Assembly (NCBI RefSeq): GCF_003339505.1
Contig: NZ_QPIW01000023.1
Location: 1 to 64,000 of the forward strand
Reading direction: 5' to 3'
DNA: 64,000 bases
DNA from: Runella aurantiaca
Lineage (GTDB): Bacteria > Bacteroidota > Bacteroidia > Cytophagales > Spirosomataceae
Position 1 is the stretch's first letter. Every line of letters begins with the position of its first letter. Shown in pieces: positions 1-9,303 of the stretch. A program made the translations under genes and the position numbers. Below the pieces are notes generated by a model that did not search any database, was not told the DNA's origin, and worked only from the letters and a program-made list of their open reading frames with translations.

Positions 1-116
<116 letters not shown>

Positions 117-298
117 AAATTCTATTCTATTGACTTTCACAAGTCAGTTAATTGTACTGTGTACGCAATTTGTCGTTTTTTCTCACCAACCTGTCAAAGA
201 ACTTTTGCTTGTTAACTCTCAAGCATTGTGCTGAATCGCTTCCAGCTTACTTCTATTTTACTCTTCTCTTTTTCTCCCGCCCTATTCGTTTGGGGTTG

Positions 299-329
299 CA
301 AAGGTCTGAAATTAAATTCGTATCTCCAA
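299..329 (-). promoter_or_regulatory. rRNA promoter P1 (gene-proximal)
   Basis: On the minus strand: TTG (revcomp of 327-329), a 20-bp spacer, then GACCTTTG (revcomp of 299-306), followed by GCAACCCC and a GC-rich GGGCGGGAG tract. This is one mismatch from the Bacteroidota primary-sigma -7 consensus TAnnTTTG. The same block is repeated at 417 and 521. Confidence 0.75.
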
Positions 330-416
330 ATATTATTTTAAGTTTTTTTAAACCCTAAAACTTACTCAGAACTTCCTCCTTAACTTCTCTTCTCCCGCCC
401 TCTCTGTTTGGGGTTG

Positions 417-447
417 CAAAAGTCCGAACTATAATTCAATTATCCAA
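417..447 (-). promoter_or_regulatory. rRNA promoter P2
   Basis: Minus strand: TTG (445-447), 20-bp spacer, GACTTTTG (417-424), then the same GCAACCCCAAAC and GGGCGGGAGAAG downstream sequence as P1, 118 bp further from the gene. The repeated downstream block suggests that the initiation region is conserved as well as the -33/-7 boxes. Confidence 0.75.
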
Positions 448-520
448 ATTTTATTTTAAAAAAATTTCACTTTCAAAATTTTATTCGGACTCTAAACCCC
501 GCCCTCTCCGTTTGGGAGTG

Positions 521-550
521 CAAAAGTATGAATAAATACCTGAAACACAA
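521..550 (-). promoter_or_regulatory. rRNA promoter P3 (distal)
   Basis: Minus strand: TTG (548-550), exactly 19 bp, then TACTTTTG (521-528), a perfect TAnnTTTG -7 box, followed by CACTCCCAAACGG and AGGGCGGGG. It is the best consensus match of the three. It sits 104 bp upstream of P2 and about 400 bp from the mature 16S end, within the 122-623 stretch that holds no gene. Confidence 0.8.
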
Positions 551-623
551 AAATCAAGACCTATTTTTCTTTAAAAAATATTCCATTTTATTGCAAAAGA
601 CTGAAAAAGAGGGATATATAATT

Positions 624-980
624 TTAAAAAAACTCAAGTTCTTCTTTGAAATAACGAATCACATGCATTTTTAACAGCGTTTCTTGAGAGATAAGACTAA
701 AATGAGGTAGCTTTTCGACTACTCTCCAGTGGGGCCATCCATCTTTATCTAGCCCTTCCAACTCATAAAAACCCGAAAGACTCAATACTTTGCAGATAGC
801 TATATGCATTAAATCTTGCTTTTGTTCTTTTGTAAACGTGATGGGGCCTTTCCCTAACTCTTGTACACCAATCAAAAACAGTACACCGTTTAAATCCGCA
901 GGTCTCTTTCCAAGCACTTTTTCAAGTACATTGAGAAGTTCTTCCCACTCTTCGACTAACTGCTCATCCACATTTGTCAT
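624..980 (-). CDS. Conserved hypothetical protein, 118 aa
   Basis: I do not recognise a named domain. The protein is acidic at the N terminus (EEWEELLNVLEKVLGKRP), then has PADLNGVLFLIGVQELGKG and an aromatic C-terminal half, and looks soluble and mostly helical. It has no signal peptide or membrane segment. It lies 48 bp downstream of the AhpD-like gene on the same strand and probably belongs to the same transcript as that gene and the GH63-like glucosidase. Normal coding character and syntenic position support a real gene; the function is unknown. Confidence 0.75.
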   Translation of the reverse strand: MTNVDEQLVEEWEELLNVLEKVLGKRPADLNGVLFLIGVQELGKGPITFTKEQKQDLMHIAICKVLSLSGFYELEGLDKDGWPHWRVVEKLPHFSLISQETLLKMHVIRYFKEELEFF

Positions 981-1028
981 GTCTTATGCGTTTAATTTGC
1001 TCCAGGAGCGCCAAAAAATAACGTTTAT

Positions 1029-1373
1029 TTAGGGATTCTCGGATAAAGCATCCCAATACTCCACGGCTCGGCGGAGGTGAGGAATCACAATTGTACCACC
1101 AATAAGTGTTGCAATGGAAAATACTTCCTGAATCTGCGCTTCTGTAACACCAAGCTCTTTGCATTTGCCCAGATGGTATTTCACACAATCATCACAGCGA
1201 AGAACCATTGAACATGCCAGCCCTAACATCTCTTTTGTGGCTTCATCGAGATGCCCTGGAGCGTAGCAATTGGTATCAAGATTGAATATTCTCTTAATAA
1301 CGAGATTATCGGAGTCCATAATACGGTCGTTCATCCGACTCCGATAATCATTGAATTGTTCTACTAATGACAT
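1029..1373 (-). CDS. Carboxymuconolactone decarboxylase / AhpD-like family protein
   Basis: This is a small all-helical protein of 114 aa. The diagnostic redox motif CxxCxxxH is visible as CDDCVKYH near residue 60, followed by LGVTEAQIQEVFSIATLIGGTIVIPHLRRAV, typical of the CMD fold. Family members with CxxC act as peroxidase or disulfide-reductase partners (AhpD-type) rather than true decarboxylases, so an antioxidant role is likelier, but the substrate cannot be assigned. It sits 29 bp after the GH63-like gene, suggesting co-transcription. Confidence 0.88.
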   Translation of the reverse strand: MSLVEQFNDYRSRMNDRIMDSDNLVIKRIFNLDTNCYAPGHLDEATKEMLGLACSMVLRCDDCVKYHLGKCKELGVTEAQIQEVFSIATLIGGTIVIPHLRRAVEYWDALSENP

Positions 1374-1402
1374 ACTGTATATATATAAGGTACAAAATTC
1401 AC

Positions 1403-4090
1403 TTACTCGGGTGTTGTTTCGACAGATGTGGGGAGGCTTCCGTATTTGATTTTATGGACAGAGGTGTGTTCTATTAAATCCGCCACCAAGCCCGTCCAAC
1501 CCGTTTGATGAGCCGCACCTAAGCCTGCGCCCGTATCTCCATTGAAGTATTCGTAAAACAGATACAAATCTTTAAAGTGAGGGTCTTCCTGAAATAACTC
1601 ATTTCCAGTATAAACAGGCACATTATCCTGCTTATCTCTACGAAAAATACTAATAAGACGTTCTGCGAGCGAAACCGCCGCTTCTTTCACCGTCATTACA
1701 TTCCCAGAATTGGTGGGATATTCTATTTCATAATCATCACCATAGTAATTATAGAACTTCAACAGGGAGTCAATGATGAGAAAATTGAGAGGGAACCAAA
1801 TAGGGCCACGCCAGTTGGAGTTTCCGCCAAAAATACTGCTATCAGATTCTGCGGGGGTATATTTTACCCTAAGAACTTCTCCGTTTACAAAAAATTCGTA
1901 GGGATGTTCATCGTGGTATTTGGACAATGCCCGAATTCCATAAGCCGAAAGGAACTCGGTTTCATCAAACATGCGCTTTAGCAACATTTTCATCCGGTGC
2001 CCCCTCAGTAAAGCCAATAAATGTGACTCTCCTTTGCCGGGCTCGTGCCAACGCGAAATCAACGATGCCAAATCAGGGCGGTTATTTAATACCCATTCTA
2101 CGCGGCGTTTAAAGTCGGGTAGTTTTGTAAGAAGTTCTTCATCCAAAATTTCAACGGCAAAAAGCGGAATCAAGCCCACCATCGAGCGCACTTTCAGCAG
2201 TTTACTTTTACCGTCGGGGGTATGAAGTACATCGTAATAAAACTGGTCTTCTTCGTCCCAAAGGCTGATTTTTTGATCTCCAAGGGATTTCATTGCTGCT
2301 GTAATGTGCAAAAAGTGCTCAAAGAATTTGGAAGCCATGTCCTGATACACTGGGCGCACCAGCGAAATCTCACACGCAATCCGGAGCATATTGAGGGTAT
2401 ACATTGCCATCCATCCAGTACCGTCGGCCTGTTCGAGGTGTCCTCCCGTAGGCAATTCAGCACTTCTATCAAATACCCCAATATTATCGAGGCCTAAAAA
2501 GCCTCCCGCAAAAATGTTGTTTCCTTCCGCATCCTTACGGTTTACCCACCAAGTAAAATTAAGGAGCAGTTTATGGAAAATCCGTTCTAGAAAGGCTACA
2601 TCTCCAATTCCATTTAATTCCCGGTCAATTTCATATACTTTCCACGTAGCCCACGCATGTACGGGTGGATTAACATCCGAGAAATTCCATTCATACGCGG
2701 GAAGCTGTCCGTTGGGGTGCATATAATACTCTCGAAGAATTACTGCCAATTGGCGTTTGGCAAAATACGGGTCCAAACGAGAGAGTGTAACGGTATGAAA
2801 AGCTAAATCCCACGCAGCAAACCACGGATATTCCCACTTATCGGGCATCGAAAGGATATTCGCGGTATACATGTGTTTCCATGTAAGATTGCGAGGGTAA
2901 GCGCGGCCTTTAAACTCAAATGGCATTTTAGGGTCGCCTTTGAGCCATTCATTTATGTTATAATAAAAAAACTGTTTGTTCCAAAGCATCCCAGCAAAGG
3001 CTTGACGCTGAATGGTACGCAGTTCAGGGTCGGTTACATTTTGCTGGAGGTCGTCATAAAACTCATCGGCTTCGTCTTGACGCAGCTTGAATATTTCGTC
3101 AAAGTCACTAAAAGCATTGGTCTGATTAGTTTGATTAGAAAAACGTAACCGAATCGAAACGCTTTCGCCCGCAGGTACTACTTTCTTAAAATGCCCAGCG
3201 GCTTTAGAACCTATCTGATTAGGATTTACATACTGTTTTTTACCCGTAACTACATAATTATTGATTCCGTCTTTAGCGTATGGATTGGCGTTAGGCTTTC
3301 CAAAAATACGCTCACTGTTGGTTTCATTCTCGCAAAATAGCAGCTCATCCGCCCCTTCTAAAAACAGTTTATATTTTCCAAGTAAGCGGTGATTTACTTC
3401 TATCTGCCGATTGGCGATTCCATTTAATATTGGTTTATAATTAAATTGATCATACCCCCACGACCATGTATTTCTAAACCAAAGGGTCGGCAGAATGGTC
3501 AGTGGCGCATCTTCAGTATAACGGTTATGGGCCGTTATTTTGATGAGAATGTCATTTTCATCGGCCTTGGCGTACTCAATAAATATATCAAAGTAGCGAT
3601 TGTCATTAAAAATACCCGTATCCACAATCTCGTATTCGGGCTGGAGGCGATTGCGTTTACGGTTCTCCTCGGCGAGTTTGGCGTAAGGAAACGCCACCTG
3701 TGGATATTTGTAGAGCATTTTCATGTAAGAATGCGTAGGGGTACTATCTAAGTAGTAGTACAATTCCTTTACATCTTCTCCATGGTTTCCTTCGGGACCA
3801 GTTACGCCATAAAAACGCTCTTTGATAATTGGGTCTTGGTGATTCCAAAAGCCAAAAGCCAAACAGATATGGCCTTTATTATCGGAAATACCCCCAAGGC
3901 CATCTTCACCCCAACGATAAGAATAAGAGCGAGAGAGCTCATGAGAAATAAAGCCCCAAGAGTCTCCCCAGTAGCTATAATCTTCGCGAACGGTTCCCCA
4001 CTGGCGTTCGGCCAAATAAGGACCCCATTTCTTCCAACCTTTGTTATCGGCCCGCGCATGAATACGTTTTCTTTCGGCAGTATCTTTCAT
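1403..4090 (-). CDS. Glycoside hydrolase family 63-like glucosidase
   Basis: A large (895 aa) protein without a signal peptide, so probably cytoplasmic. The N-terminal RWGEDGLGGISDNKGHICLA and the central (alpha/alpha)6-barrel segments (PWFAAWDLAFHTVTLSRLDP, GWMAMYTLNML, NSNWRGPIWFPLNFLII, GAAHQTGWTGLVADLI) match the GH63/mannosyl-oligosaccharide-glucosidase-like family. Bacterial members hydrolyse alpha-glucosidic bonds in glucosylglycerate, mannosylglycerate or short oligosaccharides; which substrate applies here is not visible. It is the first gene of a leftward three-gene run and is divergent from the nucleosidase at 4194. Confidence 0.87.
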   Translation of the reverse strand: MKDTAERKRIHARADNKGWKKWGPYLAERQWGTVREDYSYWGDSWGFISHELSRSYSYRWGEDGLGGISDNKGHICLAFGFWNHQDPIIKERFYGVTGPEGNHGEDVKELYYYLDSTPTHSYMKMLYKYPQVAFPYAKLAEENRKRNRLQPEYEIVDTGIFNDNRYFDIFIEYAKADENDILIKITAHNRYTEDAPLTILPTLWFRNTWSWGYDQFNYKPILNGIANRQIEVNHRLLGKYKLFLEGADELLFCENETNSERIFGKPNANPYAKDGINNYVVTGKKQYVNPNQIGSKAAGHFKKVVPAGESVSIRLRFSNQTNQTNAFSDFDEIFKLRQDEADEFYDDLQQNVTDPELRTIQRQAFAGMLWNKQFFYYNINEWLKGDPKMPFEFKGRAYPRNLTWKHMYTANILSMPDKWEYPWFAAWDLAFHTVTLSRLDPYFAKRQLAVILREYYMHPNGQLPAYEWNFSDVNPPVHAWATWKVYEIDRELNGIGDVAFLERIFHKLLLNFTWWVNRKDAEGNNIFAGGFLGLDNIGVFDRSAELPTGGHLEQADGTGWMAMYTLNMLRIACEISLVRPVYQDMASKFFEHFLHITAAMKSLGDQKISLWDEEDQFYYDVLHTPDGKSKLLKVRSMVGLIPLFAVEILDEELLTKLPDFKRRVEWVLNNRPDLASLISRWHEPGKGESHLLALLRGHRMKMLLKRMFDETEFLSAYGIRALSKYHDEHPYEFFVNGEVLRVKYTPAESDSSIFGGNSNWRGPIWFPLNFLIIDSLLKFYNYYGDDYEIEYPTNSGNVMTVKEAAVSLAERLISIFRRDKQDNVPVYTGNELFQEDPHFKDLYLFYEYFNGDTGAGLGAAHQTGWTGLVADLIEHTSVHKIKYGSLPTSVETTPE

Positions 4091-4193
4091 CGTAAGTTAA
4101 AGTGGGTTAACTGGGAATCCACAAAAATAGTGAATACCCAATACGTTTTTGTGCAAATTTGTACCAAATAAGCATTTATTAACCCTCATCGCT

Positions 4194-5030
4194 ATGGTAT
4201 TTAATTCTTTTTTTCGCCAGAAGTTAATAATTCTTCTGATTATCACCCCTTTTCTGGCTGGTTTTGCGCAGATTTATCCCCATAAACCCATCACGGCGTT
4301 GTTGGGCGCCATGGATGAAGAAATCGAATTATTACGTAGTTCGTTACAAAAACCCAAGATGAAAATGGTTCATGGAATACCATTTTACTACGGTAAAATC
4401 GGAAAGCACCGCGTTGTAATTGTAAAAACGGGAATCGGGAAGGTCAATGCAACCATGACTGCCGCCTTTTTACTACAAAAATTTCACCCAGAGCGCGTTA
4501 TATTCACTGGCATTGCAGGAGGGCTTCATCCCGATTTAAACCCTGGCGACATTGTTATCGGGAAACAAACCTTGCAATACGATTTCGGGCAATTTACCAA
4601 CGAGGGCCTCCAAACTGGAAAAACCCGCAACCCCATCAATCGTGAGCTGAACCCTTTGTTTTTTCAAGCCGATTCTTTGTTGCTGGTTGCTGCGCAATTG
4701 GCCGCAAAAACCACAGATTTTCAAAAATTAGCCAATCAAACCAAACTTCCTTATATCATAACAGGGACCATAGTCACAGGCGATTTGTTTGTTACCTCAG
4801 AAACAAAAGTCAATGACCTTCGTAAACAATTTAATGCCGATGCCACCGAAATGGAAGGCGCCGCCGTGGCACAGTTATGTTGGCAACAACAAGTCCCTTG
4901 TTTGGTCATTAGAAGTATGAGCGATAAAGCCGACAGCAAAGCGCGGGAAAGTATTGACAGCTTCAAAAAAACTGCCTCTTACAATTCCGCCCATCTTTTA
5001 CTCAATATGTTATCTAAACTGCCTGATTAG
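4194..5030 (+). CDS. Exported 5'-methylthioadenosine/S-adenosylhomocysteine nucleosidase-like protein
   Basis: A phosphorylase-superfamily nucleosidase of 278 aa from the ATG at 4194; an upstream ATG at 4149 would add 15 residues but would bury the signal peptide. Residues 1-24 form a clear signal peptide (basic FRQK, hydrophobic LIILLIITPFLAGFAQ). The mature part starts with ALLGAMDEEIELL and keeps the MTAN catalytic residues: the Glu of AMDEE, EMEGAA, and the Asp of SMSDKAD. The known enzyme cleaves adenine from MTA/SAH in the cytosol. An exported version would act in the periplasm, perhaps on salvaged nucleosides, which is inference. It is divergent from the glucosidase. Confidence 0.85.
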   Translation: MVFNSFFRQKLIILLIITPFLAGFAQIYPHKPITALLGAMDEEIELLRSSLQKPKMKMVHGIPFYYGKIGKHRVVIVKTGIGKVNATMTAAFLLQKFHPERVIFTGIAGGLHPDLNPGDIVIGKQTLQYDFGQFTNEGLQTGKTRNPINRELNPLFFQADSLLLVAAQLAAKTTDFQKLANQTKLPYIITGTIVTGDLFVTSETKVNDLRKQFNADATEMEGAAVAQLCWQQQVPCLVIRSMSDKADSKARESIDSFKKTASYNSAHLLLNMLSKLPD

Positions 5031-5081
5031 TAAACTTTTTGCGCTTAATTTGCCTTTCAACCTTACCTCTCATAATCGGTC

Positions 5082-6650
5082 ATGAAAAAAATCAAATGGT
5101 CAGCCTTCGGGTGGGTGTTTTTAGCCATTATTTTAGTTCTGACGGCGTTTGCCCTCTATAATGGCAGAGACCATCACCCTGGCTATTCACTCAATTTAGA
5201 CATCAAATCACCCAAAGACTCTGTCACCTACAAAGCAGGATTTTCTGCTTTAAAAATTACGCCTAAAATAACGGAGAAATGGGTTGACAGCAACAAAGAT
5301 GCCGCTTTTAACGAAAACGACGGAGATACCTTTGAAGACAAAAACGGCAACGGAAAATTTGATACTTATTGGATAGCTGGCTTTAGTAAAAAACGCGCGG
5401 CCAACGGTATTCATGATGATTTGTGGGCGAGAACGATGGTTTTGGATGATGGTCATACGCGCATGGCGGTCGTTGCGGTTGACTTGATTGGCTTTCCGCA
5501 CACCAATGTATTGAACGTTCGTAAAAAACTCGCGGACCAATTTGGCATCACTTACACTGTTATATGCAGCACGCACAACCACGAAGGCCCTGATATGCTC
5601 GGACTCTGGGGTGAGGGAACATTTACGAGAGGCGTCAACCCCGTTTATGAAAAATGGGTGGAAGACCGCATCGTTGAATCCATCGGTGTTGCAGTAAAAA
5701 ACTTAAAAACCGCGCATCTCCGCGTAGCCCAGGATATATCAGGGACCGCCGACTCCCTCAATATGGATACCCGAAAGCCTATTGTGAAAGATGCTGGCGT
5801 TTATATTATACAGGCAACTGATGCCCAAACAGATTCCACATTGGGCAGTTTTGTGGTTTGGGGAAATCATCCCGAAACCATGTGGAGCAAAAACACATTA
5901 ATTACCTCGGACTTCCCCCATTATGTGCGTGAGGGGATAGAAAAAGGCATTTATGATGATACAACTTTAGCTAAAAAAGGTTTAGGGGGCATTGTCGTTT
6001 ATGCTTCAGGTTGTGTCGGTGGCTTAATGACCACTCGCCCAGTTGTCAAAATCAAAGACCCATTTAAAGACGTTTATTATGAAGAACCCTCCTTCGACAA
6101 AATTAATGCGCAGGGAACAACTTTGGCTTTATTGGCGCTAAATGCCCTAGAAAAGGCCGAGCCAGTCTCGGGCGGAATCAGTCTTTTGGCCAAAACGATT
6201 GAATTGCCCTTGGGAAATTGGCTATTCCGTTTAGGAATTGCGTTGAACGTTATTGAGGGTGGTTACAGTAGTTGGGGACATTTGCGGACAGAACTAGCCG
6301 CCTGGACCATCGGCGAAGTCAGTTTTATTACCATTCCGGGAGAATTATACCCCGAAATCGCCAACGGAGGTATTGAAACACCCAAAGAAGGTGATTTCAA
6401 GTTGACAAACGCCGTAGAGACCCCGCCATTGCGGCAACTCATGCCTGGGAAGTATAAGTTTGCATTGGGACTGGCCAATGACGAACTCGGTTATATCATT
6501 CCTAAATCCGAATGGGACAAAGAGGCTCCTTTTTTGTACGACTCACCCAAGGCACATTACGGAGAAGTAAATTCTTCGGGGCCCGAAACCGCACCTATTC
6601 TGCATAAAACCCTGAAAGAAATGCTCGAAAAGCTCTCTCAAAAAAACTAA
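5082..6650 (+). CDS. Neutral/alkaline ceramidase-like membrane-anchored protein
   Basis: 522 aa with an N-terminal hydrophobic segment (residues 8-24, AFGWVFLAIILVLTAFALY) that is a signal anchor. The body resembles the N-terminal domain of neutral/alkaline non-lysosomal ceramidases: AGFSALKITP near the start, then VAVVDLIGF, CSTHNHEGPD (zinc-ligand HNH-type motif) and GNHPETMW. The C-terminal ceramidase immunoglobulin-like domain is missing, so this is a short family member. The family hydrolyses the N-acyl bond of ceramide outside the cytoplasm. A serine palmitoyltransferase at 22313 suggests that the organism makes its own sphingolipids, but that link is inference. Confidence 0.78.
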   Translation: MKKIKWSAFGWVFLAIILVLTAFALYNGRDHHPGYSLNLDIKSPKDSVTYKAGFSALKITPKITEKWVDSNKDAAFNENDGDTFEDKNGNGKFDTYWIAGFSKKRAANGIHDDLWARTMVLDDGHTRMAVVAVDLIGFPHTNVLNVRKKLADQFGITYTVICSTHNHEGPDMLGLWGEGTFTRGVNPVYEKWVEDRIVESIGVAVKNLKTAHLRVAQDISGTADSLNMDTRKPIVKDAGVYIIQATDAQTDSTLGSFVVWGNHPETMWSKNTLITSDFPHYVREGIEKGIYDDTTLAKKGLGGIVVYASGCVGGLMTTRPVVKIKDPFKDVYYEEPSFDKINAQGTTLALLALNALEKAEPVSGGISLLAKTIELPLGNWLFRLGIALNVIEGGYSSWGHLRTELAAWTIGEVSFITIPGELYPEIANGGIETPKEGDFKLTNAVETPPLRQLMPGKYKFALGLANDELGYIIPKSEWDKEAPFLYDSPKAHYGEVNSSGPETAPILHKTLKEMLEKLSQKN

Positions 6651-6672
6651 ACGTTTAGCGCATAAAATCGCG

Positions 6673-6714
6673 GTTTTAAAAGAAAGACGAAATGTTCTAT
6701 CTTTCTTTTAAAAC
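6673..6714 (+). terminator. Hairpin downstream of the ceramidase-like gene
   Basis: A perfect 15-bp inverted repeat, GTTTTAAAAGAAAGA at 6673-6687 and its complement at 6700-6714, with a 12-nt loop, 23 bp after the stop codon. It is AT-rich and lacks a long U tract, so it could be a weak terminator or an mRNA-stabilising stem. Confidence 0.5.
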
Positions 6715-6798
6715 AACGCATATTTCAACTGTGTCTTTAGCGTTACATACTGTATTCCCAACAATCAGCGTCTATCAAGCGCAAAACCTTCATCACTT

Positions 6799-8427
6799 AT
6801 GACAAATCGAGAATTTCATCAACAACTGCTGGACCAACTTCAAAAACGATATGAACAAGTCAAACTTGGCGGTGGACAAAAAAACATTGAAAAACACAAA
6901 GCAAAAGGAAAACTAACCGCCCGCGAACGAATTGCGTACTTGTTGGACAATGAAAATGATTTTGTAGAAATCGGCGCTTTTGTCGGCGACGGCATGTATG
7001 CCGAAGAAGGCGGCTGCCCGTCGGGCGGGGTGGTGATTGGAATTGGCAATGTATCGGGTCGGCAATGCGTGATTGTCGCCAATGACGCTACCGTCAAAGC
7101 GGGGGCATGGTTTCCGATAACGGCCAAGAAAAACCTGCGGGCGCAGGAAATTGCCATTGAAAACCGTTTACCCATCATTTATTTGGTCGACAGCGCGGGC
7201 ATTTATCTTCCCCTTCAAGCTGATGTTTTTGCTGATAAAGAGCACTTTGGGCGTATTTTTCGCAATAATGCCATCATGTCGTCCATGGGCATTTTGCAGG
7301 TAGCGGCCATCATGGGAAGCTGCGTGGCGGGGGGAGCTTATCTGCCGATTATGTCCGACGAAGCCCTGATTGTAGAAGGAACAGGTTCCATCTTTTTGGC
7401 AGGTCCTTACTTGGTCAAAGCCTCCATTGGCGAAGAAGTAGATGCCGAAACTTTAGGCGGAGCGTCTACGCATTGCGAAATTTCGGGCGTGACCGACAAT
7501 AAATATCCTGACGACCCTTCTTGTTTGGATGCTATCAAACGCATTTTTGATAAAGTAGGCCACAACGAAACCGCTGGTTTTGACCGTATTGCGCCTACTC
7601 CGCCAGTCAAAAATCCCGATGAAATTTTTGACATTTTGCCCGCCGACCGCAATAAGCCGTATGATATGCGGGAAATCATTGAGCGGATTGTGGATAATTC
7701 AGAATTTGAGGAATATAAAAAGCTGTACGGGCAAACGATTCTCTGCGGATATGCACGCGTAGAAGGTTGGGCGGTGGGCATCGTGGCCAACCAGCGCAAA
7801 ATTGTGAAAGCCAAAAAAGGAAGCGGTACCGCTAATGAAATGCAAATGGGTGGCGTCATTTATTCAGATTCGGCCGACAAAGCCGCTCGGTTTATCATGA
7901 CCTGTAATCAGAAAAAAATTCCGCTCGTTTTTCTGCATGATGTCACTGGTTTTATGGTGGGCAGTCGGTCCGAACAAGGCGGAATTATCAAAGATGGCGC
8001 CAAAATGGTAAACGCCGTTGCCAACTCGATTGTCCCCAAATTTACGTTTATTATCGGTAACTCTTACGGTGCCGGCAACTACGCCATGTGCGGAAAAGCC
8101 TACGACCCTCGGTTGATTTTTGCGTGGCCCACATCGCAATTGGCCGTCATGAGCGGGGCATCAGCTGCCAAAACGTTATTACAAATTCAGGTGGCAACGC
8201 TCAAAGCCAAAGGCCAAACCATCACCCCTGAAGCCGAAAACGAGCTATTGACCGAAATCACGGATCGTTATACTACGCAACTTTCCCCTTATTACGCCGC
8301 TTCTCACCTCTGGACCGACGGCATCATTCATCCTTTGGAAACCCGCCATATTATTGCCACGGGGATTGAAGCCGCTAATCACGCACCACTTTCAAAATCG
8401 TTCAGTGTAGGTGTCATTCAAACATAA
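6799..8427 (+). CDS. Acyl-CoA carboxylase carboxyltransferase (beta) subunit
   Basis: 542 aa, the full length of propionyl-/methylcrotonyl-CoA carboxylase beta subunits. It shows the two crotonase-like halves: N-terminal KGKLTARERIAYLLD, GGCPSGGVVIGIGNVSG and YLVDSAGIYLPLQ, and C-terminal MTCNQKKIPLVFLHDVTGFMVG and IGNSYGAGNYAMCGKAYDPR, which shape the acyl-CoA and carboxybiotin sites. The enzyme transfers carboxyl from biotin to an acyl-CoA. The long insertion and DVTGFMVG look more methylcrotonyl-CoA carboxylase-like than propionyl, but I cannot separate them safely. No biotin carboxylase or biotin carrier gene is adjacent. The glycan block starts 29 bp downstream. Confidence 0.93.
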   Translation: MTNREFHQQLLDQLQKRYEQVKLGGGQKNIEKHKAKGKLTARERIAYLLDNENDFVEIGAFVGDGMYAEEGGCPSGGVVIGIGNVSGRQCVIVANDATVKAGAWFPITAKKNLRAQEIAIENRLPIIYLVDSAGIYLPLQADVFADKEHFGRIFRNNAIMSSMGILQVAAIMGSCVAGGAYLPIMSDEALIVEGTGSIFLAGPYLVKASIGEEVDAETLGGASTHCEISGVTDNKYPDDPSCLDAIKRIFDKVGHNETAGFDRIAPTPPVKNPDEIFDILPADRNKPYDMREIIERIVDNSEFEEYKKLYGQTILCGYARVEGWAVGIVANQRKIVKAKKGSGTANEMQMGGVIYSDSADKAARFIMTCNQKKIPLVFLHDVTGFMVGSRSEQGGIIKDGAKMVNAVANSIVPKFTFIIGNSYGAGNYAMCGKAYDPRLIFAWPTSQLAVMSGASAAKTLLQIQVATLKAKGQTITPEAENELLTEITDRYTTQLSPYYAASHLWTDGIIHPLETRHIIATGIEAANHAPLSKSFSVGVIQT

Positions 8428-8456
8428 AAATCAAATTTTCAAGGCATTCAGGGACC

Positions 8457-9236
8457 ATGACAAAAGAATCTGCCGCCAATATCCCAAAAGTCACCATCAT
8501 AATGCCCGTATACAACGGAGCAAAAACATTGGAACGAGCCGTCAGTTCAATTCTTAATCAAACCTATCACAACTGGCAACTTCTTATACTGGACGACGGC
8601 TCTACTGATGAAACCGTTGAGGTAGCAAACCACTTTCAGGATATTCGGATTCAAGTATTGACTGACGGCCAACATAAGGGTATTGCCGCGAGACTAAATC
8701 AGGCAGTTACCCTAGCCACTGGAAAATACATTGCCCGAATGGACTCAGATGATTTTTCTTATCCTGAGCGTCTTTCCAAACAAGTGGAATTTTTGGAAAC
8801 GTACCCTAGCGTTGATCTGGTAGGGACCCATATTCGTCTCCTCAACCGTGAAGGTCAAGACATAGGCACCCGTATTTTCCCGAACTACCATGCCGAAATT
8901 ACCGCAAAACCTTGGCTCAAAAGTATTTCAGTTGCCCACCCCACTTGGTGTGGCAAAACGACATGGTTTCAACAATGGAAATACCGAGACATTCTAAAAA
9001 ACGAGGATCAGGATCTTCTGCTCCGTGCGCATGAAGGCAGCACTTACGCCAATTTGCCCGAAATCTTATTAGACTATACTTTCATTTACTCCTTCCGAAA
9101 ATCCCTTTTTTCTCGTTGGGGCTCCGCGGTGACAATGCATCATTTTTATATACAAAAGAGGATGCCCATTTGGTATAAAATTAGCTTAATTTTTGTTTTT
9201 ATTAAATTTTTCCGTGATTTTTTCACAAAAAGATAG
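8457..9236 (+). CDS. Glycosyltransferase family 2
   Basis: 259 aa, GT-A fold. VTIIMPVYNGAKTLERAV opens the nucleotide-binding domain, LILDDGSTDETV carries the first Asp pair, and IARMDSDDFSYPERL holds the DxD-type metal-binding motif. The C terminus has a hydrophobic patch (YKISLIFVFIKFF) that may sit on the membrane. It is the first gene of a four-gene rightward block ending in a PglC/PglD-like pair, so it likely adds a sugar to a lipid-linked or exopolysaccharide intermediate. Acceptor and donor cannot be told. Confidence 0.9.
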   Translation: MTKESAANIPKVTIIMPVYNGAKTLERAVSSILNQTYHNWQLLILDDGSTDETVEVANHFQDIRIQVLTDGQHKGIAARLNQAVTLATGKYIARMDSDDFSYPERLSKQVEFLETYPSVDLVGTHIRLLNREGQDIGTRIFPNYHAEITAKPWLKSISVAHPTWCGKTTWFQQWKYRDILKNEDQDLLLRAHEGSTYANLPEILLDYTFIYSFRKSLFSRWGSAVTMHHFYIQKRMPIWYKISLIFVFIKFFRDFFTKR

Positions 9237-9303
9237 CCAGAAAAAGTTGACATACCGAAGATAATAGCGTCTAACCAGTAGACCTAAATTACTACCGGTA
9301 GGG

